64,000 nt of DNA from Ruminococcus sp. JC304 (GTDB lineage Bacteria; Bacillota; Clostridia; Lachnospirales; Lachnospiraceae). Positions 35,171-44,484 of the stretch are shown here, piece by piece; the stretch's first letter is position 1, and the number at the start of each line of letters is the position of its first letter. The DNA is taken from the NCBI GenBank assembly GCA_000285855.2, contig HE978651.1, forward strand, positions 388,012 through 452,011, given 5' to 3'. The position numbers and the translations under genes were made by a program. Under the pieces are notes generated by a model. It worked only from the letters and a program-made list of their open reading frames with translations, did no database searches and was not told where the DNA came from.

Positions 35171-35410
35171 ATGAAAAAAGAGATTGAGATGGAAAAGGCA
35201 GGATTTTTCAAAAAAATGAAAAAAGGCTGGCAAGGGAACAGCGTAAACTGTCCGTATCCGGACAATAAGTAAGAAAATACGCCCGTGTCCGGGCAAAAAA
35301 AATCGCGGGACACGCGAGGATAGCTTGTAGATACTTGGCTCAGTAGAGTCATTGAGCAAGAAGCCCCCACTTCAAAATCTGGGATTTAAGTGATGGGAGC
35401 ATGTCACGGG
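35171..35410 (+). pseudogene. Relic of an IS200/IS605-type TnpB 3' end with reRNA-like right end
   Basis: A frame starting MKKEIEMEKAGFF at 35171 is broken by TAA (35270) and TAG but continues in the same frame to VDTWLSRVIEQEAPTSK, which resembles the degenerate C-terminal tail of TnpB proteins. The DNA CATTGAGCAAGAAGCCCCCA, followed by a hairpin and AAGTGATGGGAGCATGTCAC, is like the right ends of IS605-family elements, where the guide-like reRNA is encoded. GTGTCC/GGACAC and the CCCCCACTT/AAGTGATGGG stems give structure. No tnpA or intact tnpB is present. Alternative: an unrelated small structured RNA. Confidence 0.5.
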
Positions 35411-35440
35411 AAGAACTTTAACAAGGTCTAAAGAAGCCAA

Positions 35441-35488
35441 AAAACAGGCACATATACCGGATATCCGGGACTATGTGCCTGTTTTGTT
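35441..35488. terminator. Bidirectional terminator between the relic and the MATE gene
   Basis: AAAACAGGCACATA and TATGTGCCTGTTTT pair over 14 bp with a CCGGATATCCGG inner palindrome; T-run follows on the plus strand and A-run precedes it. Confidence 0.88.
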
Positions 35489-36829
35489 TTAATGATATTT
35501 ATGCATCCGTACATAATAGCTGATGCATAAGATCACAGTGGCTCCGCTCCATGCTGCAATCTCTGCAAAGAAAATACCGTCCTGTCCGATGAAATGGGGG
35601 AGGATCAGTGCAGCGCTGATACGCATGACAAATTCAGCCATACCACTTACCATAGGCATTAAGGTATCTCCCAGCCCCTGAAGTGCAGATCTGTACACAT
35701 ACAGGAAGTACAAAACCCAGAGCATAGCAGCCATAATAGAGAGGTATTTAAAAGCAATTGCCAGTACCTGCTGTGTCTGCTGTGGTTCACCTGAGATGAA
35801 AAGTGAGAGAATATTTTTTCCAAATAAAAACATGGCAGCAGAAATGATCAGTGAGGTAAGCAGGGAAAGCAGCATACTGCTGCGGACACCTTTCCTGATC
35901 CTGTCAATCTTTCCGGCTCCCAGATTCTGACCCACATAGGTAACGATGGCATATCCATAGGAAATAGCAGCCATTTCCAGCAGACCATAAAGCTTGTTTG
36001 TAGCTGTAAATCCTGCTACAAAAAGGAAACCGTAGCCATTGATCACATACTGGACTACCAGACCGCCCACACCGATGATGATATTCTGAAATACAACAGG
36101 AATACCAAGCTTCATCAGGCGGGCATTCATACCGGAGGCAGGCATAAAATCTGCTCTGGTCAGATGAACGATATCAATTCTGCGTAAAATCAGAAAACAG
36201 TAAACAGCGGAGAAGCTCTGTGCGATCACAGTTGCGATTGCTGCTCCTGCCACACCCCATCTGAAGCCTGCCACAAAAAGGATGTCCAGTGAGACGTTCA
36301 GCACAGATGCGATGATCATTGCAGTCAGCGGTGTTTTACTGTTTCCCATAGCCCTTAGGGCAGAGGCAAACATATTATAGGCTGCTGTGGCGGGGATTCC
36401 GCAGAAAATGATGCGCAGATATAACAGAGACATTCCGATAATATTGGAAGGTGTATGCAGCCCTGTTAATACCAGCGAAGCAAATGACTGGCTGAGAATC
36501 AATACTCCGGCTGCGATGAATGCGGTCAGTCGGTAACTGTGAGCCAGAGATTTACGCAGATTTTCGAAATCCTTTGCCCCATAATATTGGGAGAGTTGAA
36601 TAGAAAATCCCTGAGTGAGTCCTGTGGATATTCCTGTGACAACCCACATCAGAAAGTCAACAGCACCCAGTGCGGCAAGAGCCTCCACACCTGCAACCTG
36701 GCCAACAACCATGGTATCCACCATTGTATAAAGCTGCTGACAGATATTTCCCAGCATCAGGGGAATTGCAAAAAGAATGACCAACCGTCCCGGTGAACCG
36801 GAGGTCATATCCTGAATCTTGGTTTTCAT
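35489..36829 (-). CDS. MATE-family multidrug/sodium antiporter
   Basis: 446 residues from the ATG at 36829 (MKTKIQDMTSGSPGRLVILFAIPLMLGN), preceded by GGAAAGGAA; an ATG 27 bases upstream is possible. Twelve hydrophobic helices, with the MATE N-terminal motifs QQLYTMVDTMVVGQVAG and GLTQGFSIQLSQYYGAK. Such proteins export drugs or metabolites in exchange for Na+ or H+. It is convergent with the TnpB relic and separated from the ROK gene by repeat sequence. Confidence 0.9.
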   Translation of the reverse strand: MKTKIQDMTSGSPGRLVILFAIPLMLGNICQQLYTMVDTMVVGQVAGVEALAALGAVDFLMWVVTGISTGLTQGFSIQLSQYYGAKDFENLRKSLAHSYRLTAFIAAGVLILSQSFASLVLTGLHTPSNIIGMSLLYLRIIFCGIPATAAYNMFASALRAMGNSKTPLTAMIIASVLNVSLDILFVAGFRWGVAGAAIATVIAQSFSAVYCFLILRRIDIVHLTRADFMPASGMNARLMKLGIPVVFQNIIIGVGGLVVQYVINGYGFLFVAGFTATNKLYGLLEMAAISYGYAIVTYVGQNLGAGKIDRIRKGVRSSMLLSLLTSLIISAAMFLFGKNILSLFISGEPQQTQQVLAIAFKYLSIMAAMLWVLYFLYVYRSALQGLGDTLMPMVSGMAEFVMRISAALILPHFIGQDGIFFAEIAAWSGATVILCISYYVRMHKYH

Positions 36830-36900
36830 TGGTATAAAAGTTCCTTTCCGGAGCATATTTGAAAAGGATTAAGAATAATTTTTCGAATATACCCTGATAT

Positions 36901-36985
36901 TTATATTAATAATTTGTAACTATTCAGCAGTCTACTATCCCGCGAGGTGTTTTGGCTCGTAACTGTGAAGGTACTGAACAGCTAC
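36901..36985 (+). repeat. Dispersed repeat element (18-bp core plus 27-bp palindrome)
   Basis: Contains the core TATCCCGCGAGGTGTTTT (36936-36953), found inverted at 43310-43327, and the 27-bp palindrome GTAACTGT-11-ACAGCTAC (36959-36985). A related half, GTAACTATTCAGCAG, lies at 36916. The stretch 36857-37212 holds no gene; TCCCCTGCCTCAATTGC at 37094 also has a near match beside the second copy. Confidence 0.75.
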
Positions 36986-37212
36986 GATAATTTTATATCA
37001 TTAACGTGAAAAATGAAATATAATATTTCATCAGGATGATATAAATTTATCTGTTATTGTAGATATATTAACTGAATCAGCTGAATAAGTTAAGTCCCCT
37101 GCCTCAATTGCAAAAAGCAACATACTCTGCAGAGACAATGGCTATTTACAAATATGACAATAACAGGTATCATTCTTTTATAAATACATTAATAAAAGAA
37201 GGTAGAAACAGA

Positions 37213-38325
37213 ATGAGCGGACTGGAAAAGAAATTTGCTACGAAATCAAAAATCGTAAATTATATTATAAATAGAGAATCCACATCAAAAGTGGAAATAT
37301 CCAAAGAACTGAATCTGAGTATGCCAACAGTTCTGTCTAATGTAAAAGATTTATTGGAAAAAGGTATCATAATAGAAACTGGAGAATATGAATCCACAGG
37401 AGGAAGAAAGGCTAAAAGTATTGGAATCAATCCATCCTATCGTTATGCAATGGGAATTGTGATCACTGCAAATCATCTGGGAATGGTGCTGGTAAATCTG
37501 AAGTATGAGATTGTGAAATCAGAGCGGGTCCGTCTGAAATTTGTACCTGATATGTCATATTGTAGTCAGGTGGTAGAGTTTGCGGCGGAATTTCTGGATA
37601 ATATGAATGATGCAGAACAGAAAGAAAAGCTTCTGGGTATTGGAATCTCTATTCCGGGAATCATTAATCAGGAGCAGAAACTGGTGATAAAATCCCACGC
37701 ACTGAAACTTGAAAACTATAGTCTCAGTTTCCTGGAACAGGCATTTTCTGTCCCGGTTTATTTTTCAAATGATGCCAATGCGGCAATGATGGCAGAAGAT
37801 ATGAACACCTATCAGAATGCAATTTACCTTTCGTTGAATCAGACTCTTGGCGGTTCATTCTGCATAGGGGGAAAATTGTTTTCCGGAGAAAATCAGAAGG
37901 CCGGAGAATTTGGACATATGATACTTGTACCTCAGGGCCGCAAGTGTTATTGTGGAAAATCAGGTTGTGCAGATGCTTATTGCGCTGCAGGCGCACTTGT
38001 TGGTGAGTCAAAGGATTCTGTGGAACAGTTTATGCAGCTGCTCAAAAGTGATGATGAAAAGGCAGAGAAAAAATGGGAAGAGTATCTTGATTATCTTGCA
38101 ATTCTGATTTCAAATCTGCGCATGGCATATGATATGGATATCATTCTTGGCGGCGAAATGGGTGGATATCTCTCGGATTATATGATACCTCTTGGGGAAA
38201 AAGTAATGAAGTATAATGGATTTGATCATGATTTGAGATATCTGAAAAACTGTTCTTATAAGAAAGAAGCCTCAGCTGTAGGTGCAGCAAAGCATTTCCT
38301 GCAGGATTTTATCGGAAAGATATAG
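37213..38325 (+). CDS. ROK-family transcriptional regulator (NagC/XylR type)
   Basis: 370 residues from the ATG at 37213 (GAAGG ten bases upstream). An N-terminal winged helix (about 8-70: KSKIVNYIINRESTSKVEISKEL, LSMPTVLSNVKDLL) is followed by a ROK sugar-binding domain with GIGISIPGIIN, NDANAAMMAE, GEFGHM and the zinc motif CYCGKSGCADAYC. The dehydrogenase and sugar symporter genes that follow on the same strand are its probable targets. A strong terminator sits between, so they have their own promoter. Confidence 0.88.
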   Translation: MSGLEKKFATKSKIVNYIINRESTSKVEISKELNLSMPTVLSNVKDLLEKGIIIETGEYESTGGRKAKSIGINPSYRYAMGIVITANHLGMVLVNLKYEIVKSERVRLKFVPDMSYCSQVVEFAAEFLDNMNDAEQKEKLLGIGISIPGIINQEQKLVIKSHALKLENYSLSFLEQAFSVPVYFSNDANAAMMAEDMNTYQNAIYLSLNQTLGGSFCIGGKLFSGENQKAGEFGHMILVPQGRKCYCGKSGCADAYCAAGALVGESKDSVEQFMQLLKSDDEKAEKKWEEYLDYLAILISNLRMAYDMDIILGGEMGGYLSDYMIPLGEKVMKYNGFDHDLRYLKNCSYKKEASAVGAAKHFLQDFIGKI

Positions 38326-38374
38326 ATTTGCCTATAATCTGCCGATATATCATAGTAAAAAAATATCTGAATAC

Positions 38375-38423
38375 AAAAACACCCTGATTACAACAATGAA
38401 ACGTTGTAATCAGGGTGTTTTTG
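38375..38423 (+). terminator. Terminator after the ROK gene
   Basis: AAACACCCTGATTACAAC pairs perfectly with GTTGTAATCAGGGTGTTT around eight bases, followed by TTG. Confidence 0.9.
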
Positions 38424-38533
38424 TTGAGGGAATTCCGAAGACAATCAGAAGGATTGCTATAGTAAAATCTGCATAAAAATAAAATCTTTACTTTGTGCAA
38501 CTGGTAGAAATGAGAAATATTCTTAAATATTTA

Positions 38534-38561
38534 TTGACAAAGTTATATATTTGAATAATAA
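38534..38561 (+). promoter_or_regulatory. Likely promoter of the dehydrogenase-symporter genes
   Basis: TTGACA (38534-38539), 16 bases, TAATAA (38556-38561), about 86 bases before the dehydrogenase ATG. The rest of 38326-38647 holds only the terminator. Confidence 0.55.
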
Positions 38562-38647
38562 TGTAACTGCTTTAATAAAACATTTGATAAAAGATAATAA
38601 ATAACAGGAAGTTCAAAGTACATTCAACAAACAAGGAGGAAAATATT

Positions 38648-39676
38648 ATGTTACAGCAGGTTATGACAAATCCAGGAGAAATCATTTTCAGAGAGGTTCC
38701 CGTACCAGAGATTAAAGACAACCAGGTTTTGGTTAAGATTATGAATATTGGTATCTGTGGTTCTGATATCCATGTATATCACGGAAAACATCCTTTTACA
38801 AAATATCCGGTAACCCAGGGACATGAAGTATCAGGAGAAGTGGTAAAAACAGGTGATGCAGTAACAGAATTTCATGTGGGACAGAAAGTAACAATTGAGC
38901 CACAGGTATATTGTGGACATTGTTATCCATGCCGTCACGGAAAATACAATCTTTGTGAAGAGCTGAAAGTAATGGGATTCCAGACAACAGGAACTGCATC
39001 CGAGTATTTTGCAGTTGATGCATCAAAAGTAACACCGATACCGGAAGATATGTCTTATGAAGAGGGCGCAATGATTGAGCCTCTGGCAGTAGCTGTTCAT
39101 GGTGTTAAACAGACGGGCGATGTAACAGGAATGAATATTGTGGTGATAGGAGCCGGTCCGATCGGAAATCTGGTAGCGCAGTCTGCAAAAGGGATGGGAG
39201 CAGCTAAAGTTATGATCACAGATGTCAGTGATCTTCGTCTGGAAAAAGCAAAAGAGTGTGGAATTGACGTATGTGTCAACACAAGGAATAAAAATTTCGG
39301 GGAAGCAATGGTAGAAGCCTTTGGACCGGATAAGGCAGATGTTATCTATGACTGTGCAGGAAATAACATTACAATGGGACAGGCAATCAAATATGCAAGA
39401 AAAGGAAGCGTGATTGTGCTGGTTGCAGTTTTTGCAGGAATGGCTGAGATCGATCTGGCAGTTGCAAATGATCATGAGCTTGATATCAAGAGCACAATGA
39501 TGTACAGACATGATGATTATGTAGACGGAATCAGACTGGTGAATGAAGGAAAAGTGCATTTAAGACCGCTGATCTCTAAGACATTTGCATTTAAAGATTA
39601 TCTGAAAGCATACCAGTACATTGACGATAACCGTGAGACTACAATGAAAGTGATTATCAATGTGCAGGAAAAATAA
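38648..39676 (+). CDS. Zinc-dependent medium-chain alcohol/polyol dehydrogenase
   Basis: 342 residues. MDR family: catalytic zinc ligands in NIGICGSDIHVY and GHE (TQGHEVSGE), structural zinc cysteines in CGHCYPCRHGKYNLC, and the NAD Rossmann motif VVIGAGPIGNLVAQ. Near relatives oxidise sorbitol, galactitol, threonine or L-galactonate/L-idonate. AAGGAGG precedes the ATG by about seven bases. Followed by a GPH-family sugar symporter, so the substrate is probably a sugar alcohol or sugar acid taken up by that symporter. Confidence 0.9.
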   Translation: MLQQVMTNPGEIIFREVPVPEIKDNQVLVKIMNIGICGSDIHVYHGKHPFTKYPVTQGHEVSGEVVKTGDAVTEFHVGQKVTIEPQVYCGHCYPCRHGKYNLCEELKVMGFQTTGTASEYFAVDASKVTPIPEDMSYEEGAMIEPLAVAVHGVKQTGDVTGMNIVVIGAGPIGNLVAQSAKGMGAAKVMITDVSDLRLEKAKECGIDVCVNTRNKNFGEAMVEAFGPDKADVIYDCAGNNITMGQAIKYARKGSVIVLVAVFAGMAEIDLAVANDHELDIKSTMMYRHDDYVDGIRLVNEGKVHLRPLISKTFAFKDYLKAYQYIDDNRETTMKVIINVQEK

Positions 39677-39789
39677 AATCCCCTGCTGATCATAAGCATT
39701 ATGTAAGACAAAGATATAATAAAAAAGACTGCTGTAGAGAAGACATGAGTAAACGGAAAGACGGAGGATGGCAGCAGGCAGGAGGAATT

Positions 39790-41154
39790 ATGGAGAGTAA
39801 AAACGAAAATGTAAAAGTTCCGTTGATCAGTAAAATCGCATATGGATTTGGCGATGTAGGATGTAATTTCAGCTGGATGTTCGTCAGTAATTTTCTCATG
39901 ATTTTTTACACAGACGTATTTGGAATCAGTATGGCAGCAGTCTCTGCCCTGATGCTGTTTTCAAGATTTTGGGATGCGATTAATGATCCGATCGTGGGCG
40001 GACTGACAGATAAAACCAAAACAAAATGGGGACGTTATCGTCCATGGCTTCTCATTGCAGCTCCGATCACGGCCGTGCTTCTGATTATGACATTCTGGGC
40101 ACATCCGGACTGGCCGGACAGATCAAAGGTTATCTATATGGTAATTACATACTGTCTGCTGGTACTTGGATATACTTGTGTAAATATCCCGTATGGCACC
40201 CTTTGTGGAGCAATGACACAGGATATCGATGAACGTGCAAAGATTAATACATCACGTTCAGTATCTGCAATGGTTGCAATTGGAATTATCAATATCATTA
40301 CAGTTCCCCTGATTGGAAAACTTGGCAGTCAAAGTGCTAAAACCGGATACCTACTGGTAGCAATCATATACGGATGTATTTTTGCAGCCTGTCATTTCTT
40401 CTGTTTCGCAAAAACAAAAGAGCAGGTGATTATGCCGGAAAAAGAAAAAATATCCATAAAAGTGCAGCTAAGAGCAGTGATGCAGAACCGCCCATATATT
40501 CTGGCATTAATCGGACAGGTGTTATTCGGATTTACACTTTATGGAAGAAATGCAGCTGTTTTATACTATTTCACTTATGTAGAGGGAAATGCATCCTACT
40601 ATACTACATATTCCATGTGCATTATCATTCCATCCATTATCGGTGCAGCATGTTTCCAGCCTGTATTCCGAAAACTGAACAATAAAGGAAGAACTGCATC
40701 CATTTTTGCTCTCCTTACTGGAATTTCCATGCTCTGTATGTTCTTCTTTAATGTAAAAGAAACACCGGCAGCGTTCTATACACTTGCAGGAATTACACAG
40801 TTCTTTTTCTCTGGATTTAACACTGCAATTTATGCGATCATTCCTGACTGCGTAGAATACGGAGAGTGGAAAACGGGCTTAAGGAATGATGGTTTTCAAT
40901 ATGCATTTGTGTCACTGGGAAATAAAATTGGCATGGCAATAGGAACTGCGCTTCTTGCAGCACTTCTTGGAAAATATGGATATGTGGCAAATCAGGTACA
41001 GAATCCGGCTGTCCTCAGTATTATGAGACATTCCTTTACTACAATTCCGGGAGGTTTATGGATAGTGACAGCAATTGTACTGTTTTTCTATCGCCTGAAT
41101 AAAAAACGTTACAATGAAATTGTAGAAGACCTGAAAAAAAATCGGGTAAAATAA
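39790..41154 (+). CDS. GPH-family (glycoside-pentoside-hexuronide) cation symporter
   Basis: 454 residues from the ATG at 39790, with AGGAGG seven bases upstream. Twelve membrane helices of the MFS/GPH type: AYGFGDVGCNFSWMF, DAINDPIVGGLTDKTKTKWGRYRPWLL and in the second half VEYGEWKTGLRNDGFQYAF are family signatures. Imports a sugar, glycoside or uronate with Na+ or H+. It is probably co-transcribed with the dehydrogenase before it. The substrate is not evident. Confidence 0.9.
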   Translation: MESKNENVKVPLISKIAYGFGDVGCNFSWMFVSNFLMIFYTDVFGISMAAVSALMLFSRFWDAINDPIVGGLTDKTKTKWGRYRPWLLIAAPITAVLLIMTFWAHPDWPDRSKVIYMVITYCLLVLGYTCVNIPYGTLCGAMTQDIDERAKINTSRSVSAMVAIGIINIITVPLIGKLGSQSAKTGYLLVAIIYGCIFAACHFFCFAKTKEQVIMPEKEKISIKVQLRAVMQNRPYILALIGQVLFGFTLYGRNAAVLYYFTYVEGNASYYTTYSMCIIIPSIIGAACFQPVFRKLNNKGRTASIFALLTGISMLCMFFFNVKETPAAFYTLAGITQFFFSGFNTAIYAIIPDCVEYGEWKTGLRNDGFQYAFVSLGNKIGMAIGTALLAALLGKYGYVANQVQNPAVLSIMRHSFTTIPGGLWIVTAIVLFFYRLNKKRYNEIVEDLKKNRVK

Positions 41155-41190
41155 AGAGTGTCGTGAAGTGAATTGCGAATATCAACAGAG

Positions 41191-41232
41191 TCTCCTTAGG
41201 CAGCATAAAAAAATCTGCTTAAGGAGATTTTT
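41191..41232 (+). terminator. Terminator after the symporter
   Basis: TCTCCTTA/TAAGGAGA with inner GCAG/CTGC, followed by TTTTTAT. Confidence 0.85.
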
Positions 41233-41343
41233 ATGTCTGGAGTTTTTGTGGTTGCATTTTTGTTTTATATGGGTATAATGGTGAGATAAGTCTGCAGATG
41301 AAAGGAAGACAATGCTGACAATATAACGAAGGAGCGAAGTATT

Positions 41344-42645
41344 ATGCTGAAAAGATTCACCAGATATGTAACCCAGAGTGTTGCCGGAATGATCGGGATT
41401 TCCGTTTATGTTCTGGCAGATACTTTCTTTATATCTGTATATTCCGGTGCTGACGGACTGGCAGTTCTCAATCTGATCCTGCCGGTTTATGGACTGATCT
41501 ATGCGATTGGGGCTATGATCGGGATTGGTTCCGCTACCAGGTATGCCATAAGCAGGGCAAAAGGAGAAAATACAGATTATTATTTCGTACAGTCAGTAAC
41601 CTGGAGTATATTGGCCGCAGTTCCATTTATGCTGATCGGAATTTTTATTCCAGACAAAGCATTGGCTTTGCTGGGTGCAGATGCCGGACTGATCGGACTT
41701 GGACGAAACTATATAAGAATTATTCTGATCGCAACACCATTCTTCATGTCAAATTATACATTTACTGCATTTGCCAGAAATGATGGAGCGCCTTCTATTG
41801 CAATGATCGGTTCCATCAGTGGAAGTCTTTTTAACATTATATTTGATTATATATTCATGTTTCCTGTCGGTCTGGGATTTTCAGGAGCAGGACTGGCTAC
41901 TGCAATCTGTCCGATCGTAACAATGAGTGTCTGTACCATACACTATAGAAGCAGCAGAAACCATGTGGGATTCCATTGGAAAAAACCGTCATTCAGACAC
42001 CTGATTTCCTGCTGTCAGCTGGGAGTTTCCGCATTCGTCGGTGAACTGTCTTCCGGTGTGATCGCTATTGTATTTAACTTCCTGATCCTGGGAATCGCAG
42101 GAAATGTGGGTGTGGCAGCCTATGGAGTTGTGGCAAATCTTTCTATCGTGGCATTTGCAATTTTCAACGGTCTGGCCCAGGGAGCACAGCCCCTGATCAG
42201 TGAAAGTTACGGAAAAGGTCAGCCCACTCAGGTAAAAAAACTTCTAAAATGGAGCCTGATCGTATGTCTTGCTGTAGAAGCACTGATCCAATTGATCGTC
42301 TGGACTTCAACCGACACGCTGATCAGCATTTTCAACAGTGAAAACAATATTCAGCTGCTGAATTATGCACATACAGGACTGCGTCTGTATTTCCTTGGAT
42401 TTATAGTGGCAGGAATCAATGTTGTACTGGTGGCATATTTCTCAGCAGTGGATGAACCGAAAATTGCGATTGTCGGTTCATTACTGAGAGGAATTGTTGC
42501 CATTGTTATCTGCGCAGTTATACTTGCGAAATTATTTGGATTAAATGGAATCTGGATCTCTCTGCTTGCAGCGGAGACAGTTACGTTTCTGACGATTCTG
42601 TTTCTGGCATACAAAGACAGAAGAAAAAGGATGGCAGTTGTCTGA
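41344..42645 (+). CDS. MATE-family efflux transporter
   Basis: 433 residues, twelve membrane helices, beginning MLKRFTRYVTQSVAGMIGIS; VYVLADTFFISVYSGADGLA matches the first MATE motif. GAAGGAG precedes the ATG. Not close to the MATE protein at 35489. It converges on ogt, and the two stop codons are one base apart inside a shared hairpin. Substrate unknown. Confidence 0.88.
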   Translation: MLKRFTRYVTQSVAGMIGISVYVLADTFFISVYSGADGLAVLNLILPVYGLIYAIGAMIGIGSATRYAISRAKGENTDYYFVQSVTWSILAAVPFMLIGIFIPDKALALLGADAGLIGLGRNYIRIILIATPFFMSNYTFTAFARNDGAPSIAMIGSISGSLFNIIFDYIFMFPVGLGFSGAGLATAICPIVTMSVCTIHYRSSRNHVGFHWKKPSFRHLISCCQLGVSAFVGELSSGVIAIVFNFLILGIAGNVGVAAYGVVANLSIVAFAIFNGLAQGAQPLISESYGKGQPTQVKKLLKWSLIVCLAVEALIQLIVWTSTDTLISIFNSENNIQLLNYAHTGLRLYFLGFIVAGINVVLVAYFSAVDEPKIAIVGSLLRGIVAIVICAVILAKLFGLNGIWISLLAAETVTFLTILFLAYKDRRKRMAVV

Positions 42646-42672
42646 ACTATGGTTTCAGGCAACTGCCATCCT
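42628..42672. terminator. Hairpin formed by the overlapping 3' coding ends of the MATE and ogt genes
   Basis: AGGATGGCAGTTG (42628-42640) and CAACTGCCATCCT (42660-42672) pair perfectly; CTGAA/TTCAG extends the stem. The minus strand has a T-run after it, so it should end ogt transcripts; the plus strand has none. Confidence 0.8.
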
Positions 42673-43162
42673 CAATATCAAGCAGTCTGATTTTCCGCTC
42701 AATCCCTCCGGCATAACCGGTAAGACTTCCGTCTGAACCTATAACTCTGTGGCAGGGGACGATCACGGAAATCCGGTTATGTCCAACTGCACCGCCAACT
42801 GCTTGGGCAGACATGGTTTTCAGCCCCCGTTTATCAGCTATTTTGCGGGCAATCTCTCCGTAAGTAACTGTCTGACCGTAAGGAATCTCCAGTAAAATAT
42901 CCCACACTTCTCTCTGAAAATCTGTTCCGATCAAATGAAGCTTCGGCAGGAAATCAGGCTTTTGCCCGCTGAAATAAATATCCAGCCAGCGCAGAGCATC
43001 TTTCAAAATACAGTTTTCTTTTTCCTCAAAAACAAAATCCCTGTGTCCTGGAAATTCTCCAAAATACTTCTGTCCCTTAAACCAGGCTCCCACAAGCCCT
43101 ATATCATCAGCTGCCAGCAGCATTCTTCCAAGTGGAGACAGATAATAAGTTCTGTAAATCAT
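42647..43162 (-). CDS. ogt: Methylated-DNA--protein-cysteine methyltransferase
   Basis: 171 residues. The active-site motif VPCHRVIGSDGSLTGYAGG holds the acceptor cysteine, preceded by the helix-turn-helix region IPYGQTVTYGEIARKIA and SAQAVGGAVGHNR. It repairs O6-methylguanine by transferring the alkyl group to itself. Length is normal. Starts with MIYRTYYLSPLGRMLL, as in the family. Confidence 0.94.
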   Translation of the reverse strand: MIYRTYYLSPLGRMLLAADDIGLVGAWFKGQKYFGEFPGHRDFVFEEKENCILKDALRWLDIYFSGQKPDFLPKLHLIGTDFQREVWDILLEIPYGQTVTYGEIARKIADKRGLKTMSAQAVGGAVGHNRISVIVPCHRVIGSDGSLTGYAGGIERKIRLLDIEDGSCLKP

Positions 43163-43309
43163 AATATTTCACCCTCATAGAAAAATAAGTGATAATAGAT
43201 AGCACTTGGCTTCTTATTTGGTATAATTTATTATAAAATTTTCGCATGACAAAAGCAATAAAATCTCAGTTTATGTATGTCTCGGTTTTTCTGTGACCTT
43301 TGCTCACCA

Positions 43310-43345
43310 AAAACACCTCGCGGGATATTACCAGTGAACAGTAAT
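43310..43345 (-). repeat. Second copy of the dispersed repeat core, inverted
   Basis: The core AAAACACCTCGCGGGATA (43310-43327) is the reverse complement of 36936-36953. A palindrome ATTACCAGTGAACAGTAAT follows, then TCCCCTGCTTCAACTGC, similar to 37094-37110. Confidence 0.75.
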
Positions 43346-43429
43346 TCCCCTGCTTCAACTGCGGAAAGAATTCTTGTACAAACTTCAAAACTGATGTAAG
43401 ATAAGATTACTCAGTTTGGAGGTTTTATT

Positions 43430-44248
43430 ATGTGGAATGAAATAAAAGATTTCGCTGCGCCGGAACTGGATGTATATGCCAGAACATCTGAAGTGCAGCT
43501 TTTACGATACTATGAACCGGAACCGGGAATTTTTATTGCGGAGAGTCCGAAAGTAATTGAGCGAGCCCTGAAAGCAGGATATCAGCCAATCTCTTTTCTG
43601 GTGGAGCATAAAGATCTGGAAGGAGAGGCACAGGAAATCCTGAAACAATATCCGGATGTGCCGGTCTATACTGCAGAATATGAACTGTTGGTCAAGCTGA
43701 CCGGATTTGCTCTTACTCGCGGAATGCTCTGCGCAATGCGCAGAAATTCACTGCCATCTGTAGAGGAAATCTGCAGAAACGCCAGCCGCATAGCAGTTCT
43801 TGAAAATGTTGTAAATCCTACAAACATCGGAGCTATTTTCCGGTCAGCAGCAGCTCTCCATATGGATGCAGTACTTCTGACCGGCGGATGCAGTGATCCG
43901 CTTTACCGACGTGCAGCCAGAGTAAGTATGGGAACCGTATTCCAGATTCCCTGGACATATTTTGATAAAAAAACTGTATGGCCACAGGATGGAATGCAGA
44001 CTCTGCGAAATTTGGGATTCAAAACAGCTGCAATGGCTCTGCGTGACGATTCCGTAGGAATTGATGACAAAGCACTCCGTTCAGAAGAAAAACTGGCAGT
44101 CATTCTCGGAACAGAAGGTGACGGCCTTGCATCACAGACCATCGCAGACTGCGATTATACAGTAAAGATACCAATGTCCCATGGAGTAGATTCGTTGAAT
44201 GTGGCAGCGGCAAGTGCAGTGGCATTCTGGGAGCTGGGACACAAGTAA
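43430..44248 (+). CDS. TrmH/SpoU-family RNA 2'-O-ribose methyltransferase
   Basis: 272 residues. An N-terminal substrate-binding domain (GIFIAESPKVIERALKAG) is followed by a SPOUT domain with the three TrmH motifs: VVNPTNIGAIFRSAAA, AVILGTEGDGL and IPMSHGVDSLNVAAASA. It should methylate a ribose of tRNA or 23S rRNA; the target cannot be told. GGAGG precedes the ATG. Monocistronic. Confidence 0.92.
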   Translation: MWNEIKDFAAPELDVYARTSEVQLLRYYEPEPGIFIAESPKVIERALKAGYQPISFLVEHKDLEGEAQEILKQYPDVPVYTAEYELLVKLTGFALTRGMLCAMRRNSLPSVEEICRNASRIAVLENVVNPTNIGAIFRSAAALHMDAVLLTGGCSDPLYRRAARVSMGTVFQIPWTYFDKKTVWPQDGMQTLRNLGFKTAAMALRDDSVGIDDKALRSEEKLAVILGTEGDGLASQTIADCDYTVKIPMSHGVDSLNVAAASAVAFWELGHK

Positions 44249-44358
44249 AGCTCACAATTCCGGAACTGGAACAGGTAGCGCAGGCAAACGGATGGGCATT
44301 ATGAGGATATTATTCCGCATTATTATGTGCTGTAGAACATAAAAGATTTTACTGCACT

Positions 44359-44484
44359 GGAATTTTTATAGTTAGTGTAAACGTAAAATATCCGTCAGGA
44401 AAGCAGGTGTGTGAAATGGGTGTGTATTTAAATCCCGGCAATTATGAAGTAATCAATTCTGAGATTTATGTCGGGAACTTCTGA
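44359..44484 (+). pseudogene. Decayed 5' duplicate of the AAA-ATPase/nuclease gene
   Basis: About 110 bases nearly identical to 46961-47082, including the leader (ATAGTTAG-GTAAACGTAAAAT, GTCAGGAAAGCAGGTG) and the first codons MGVYLNPGN; four codons are missing, then YEVINSEIYVGNF and a stop. The rest of the gene is absent. The upstream stretch 44249-44358 contains a short unassigned frame (LTIPELEQVAQANGWAL) that I cannot place. Confidence 0.75.
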
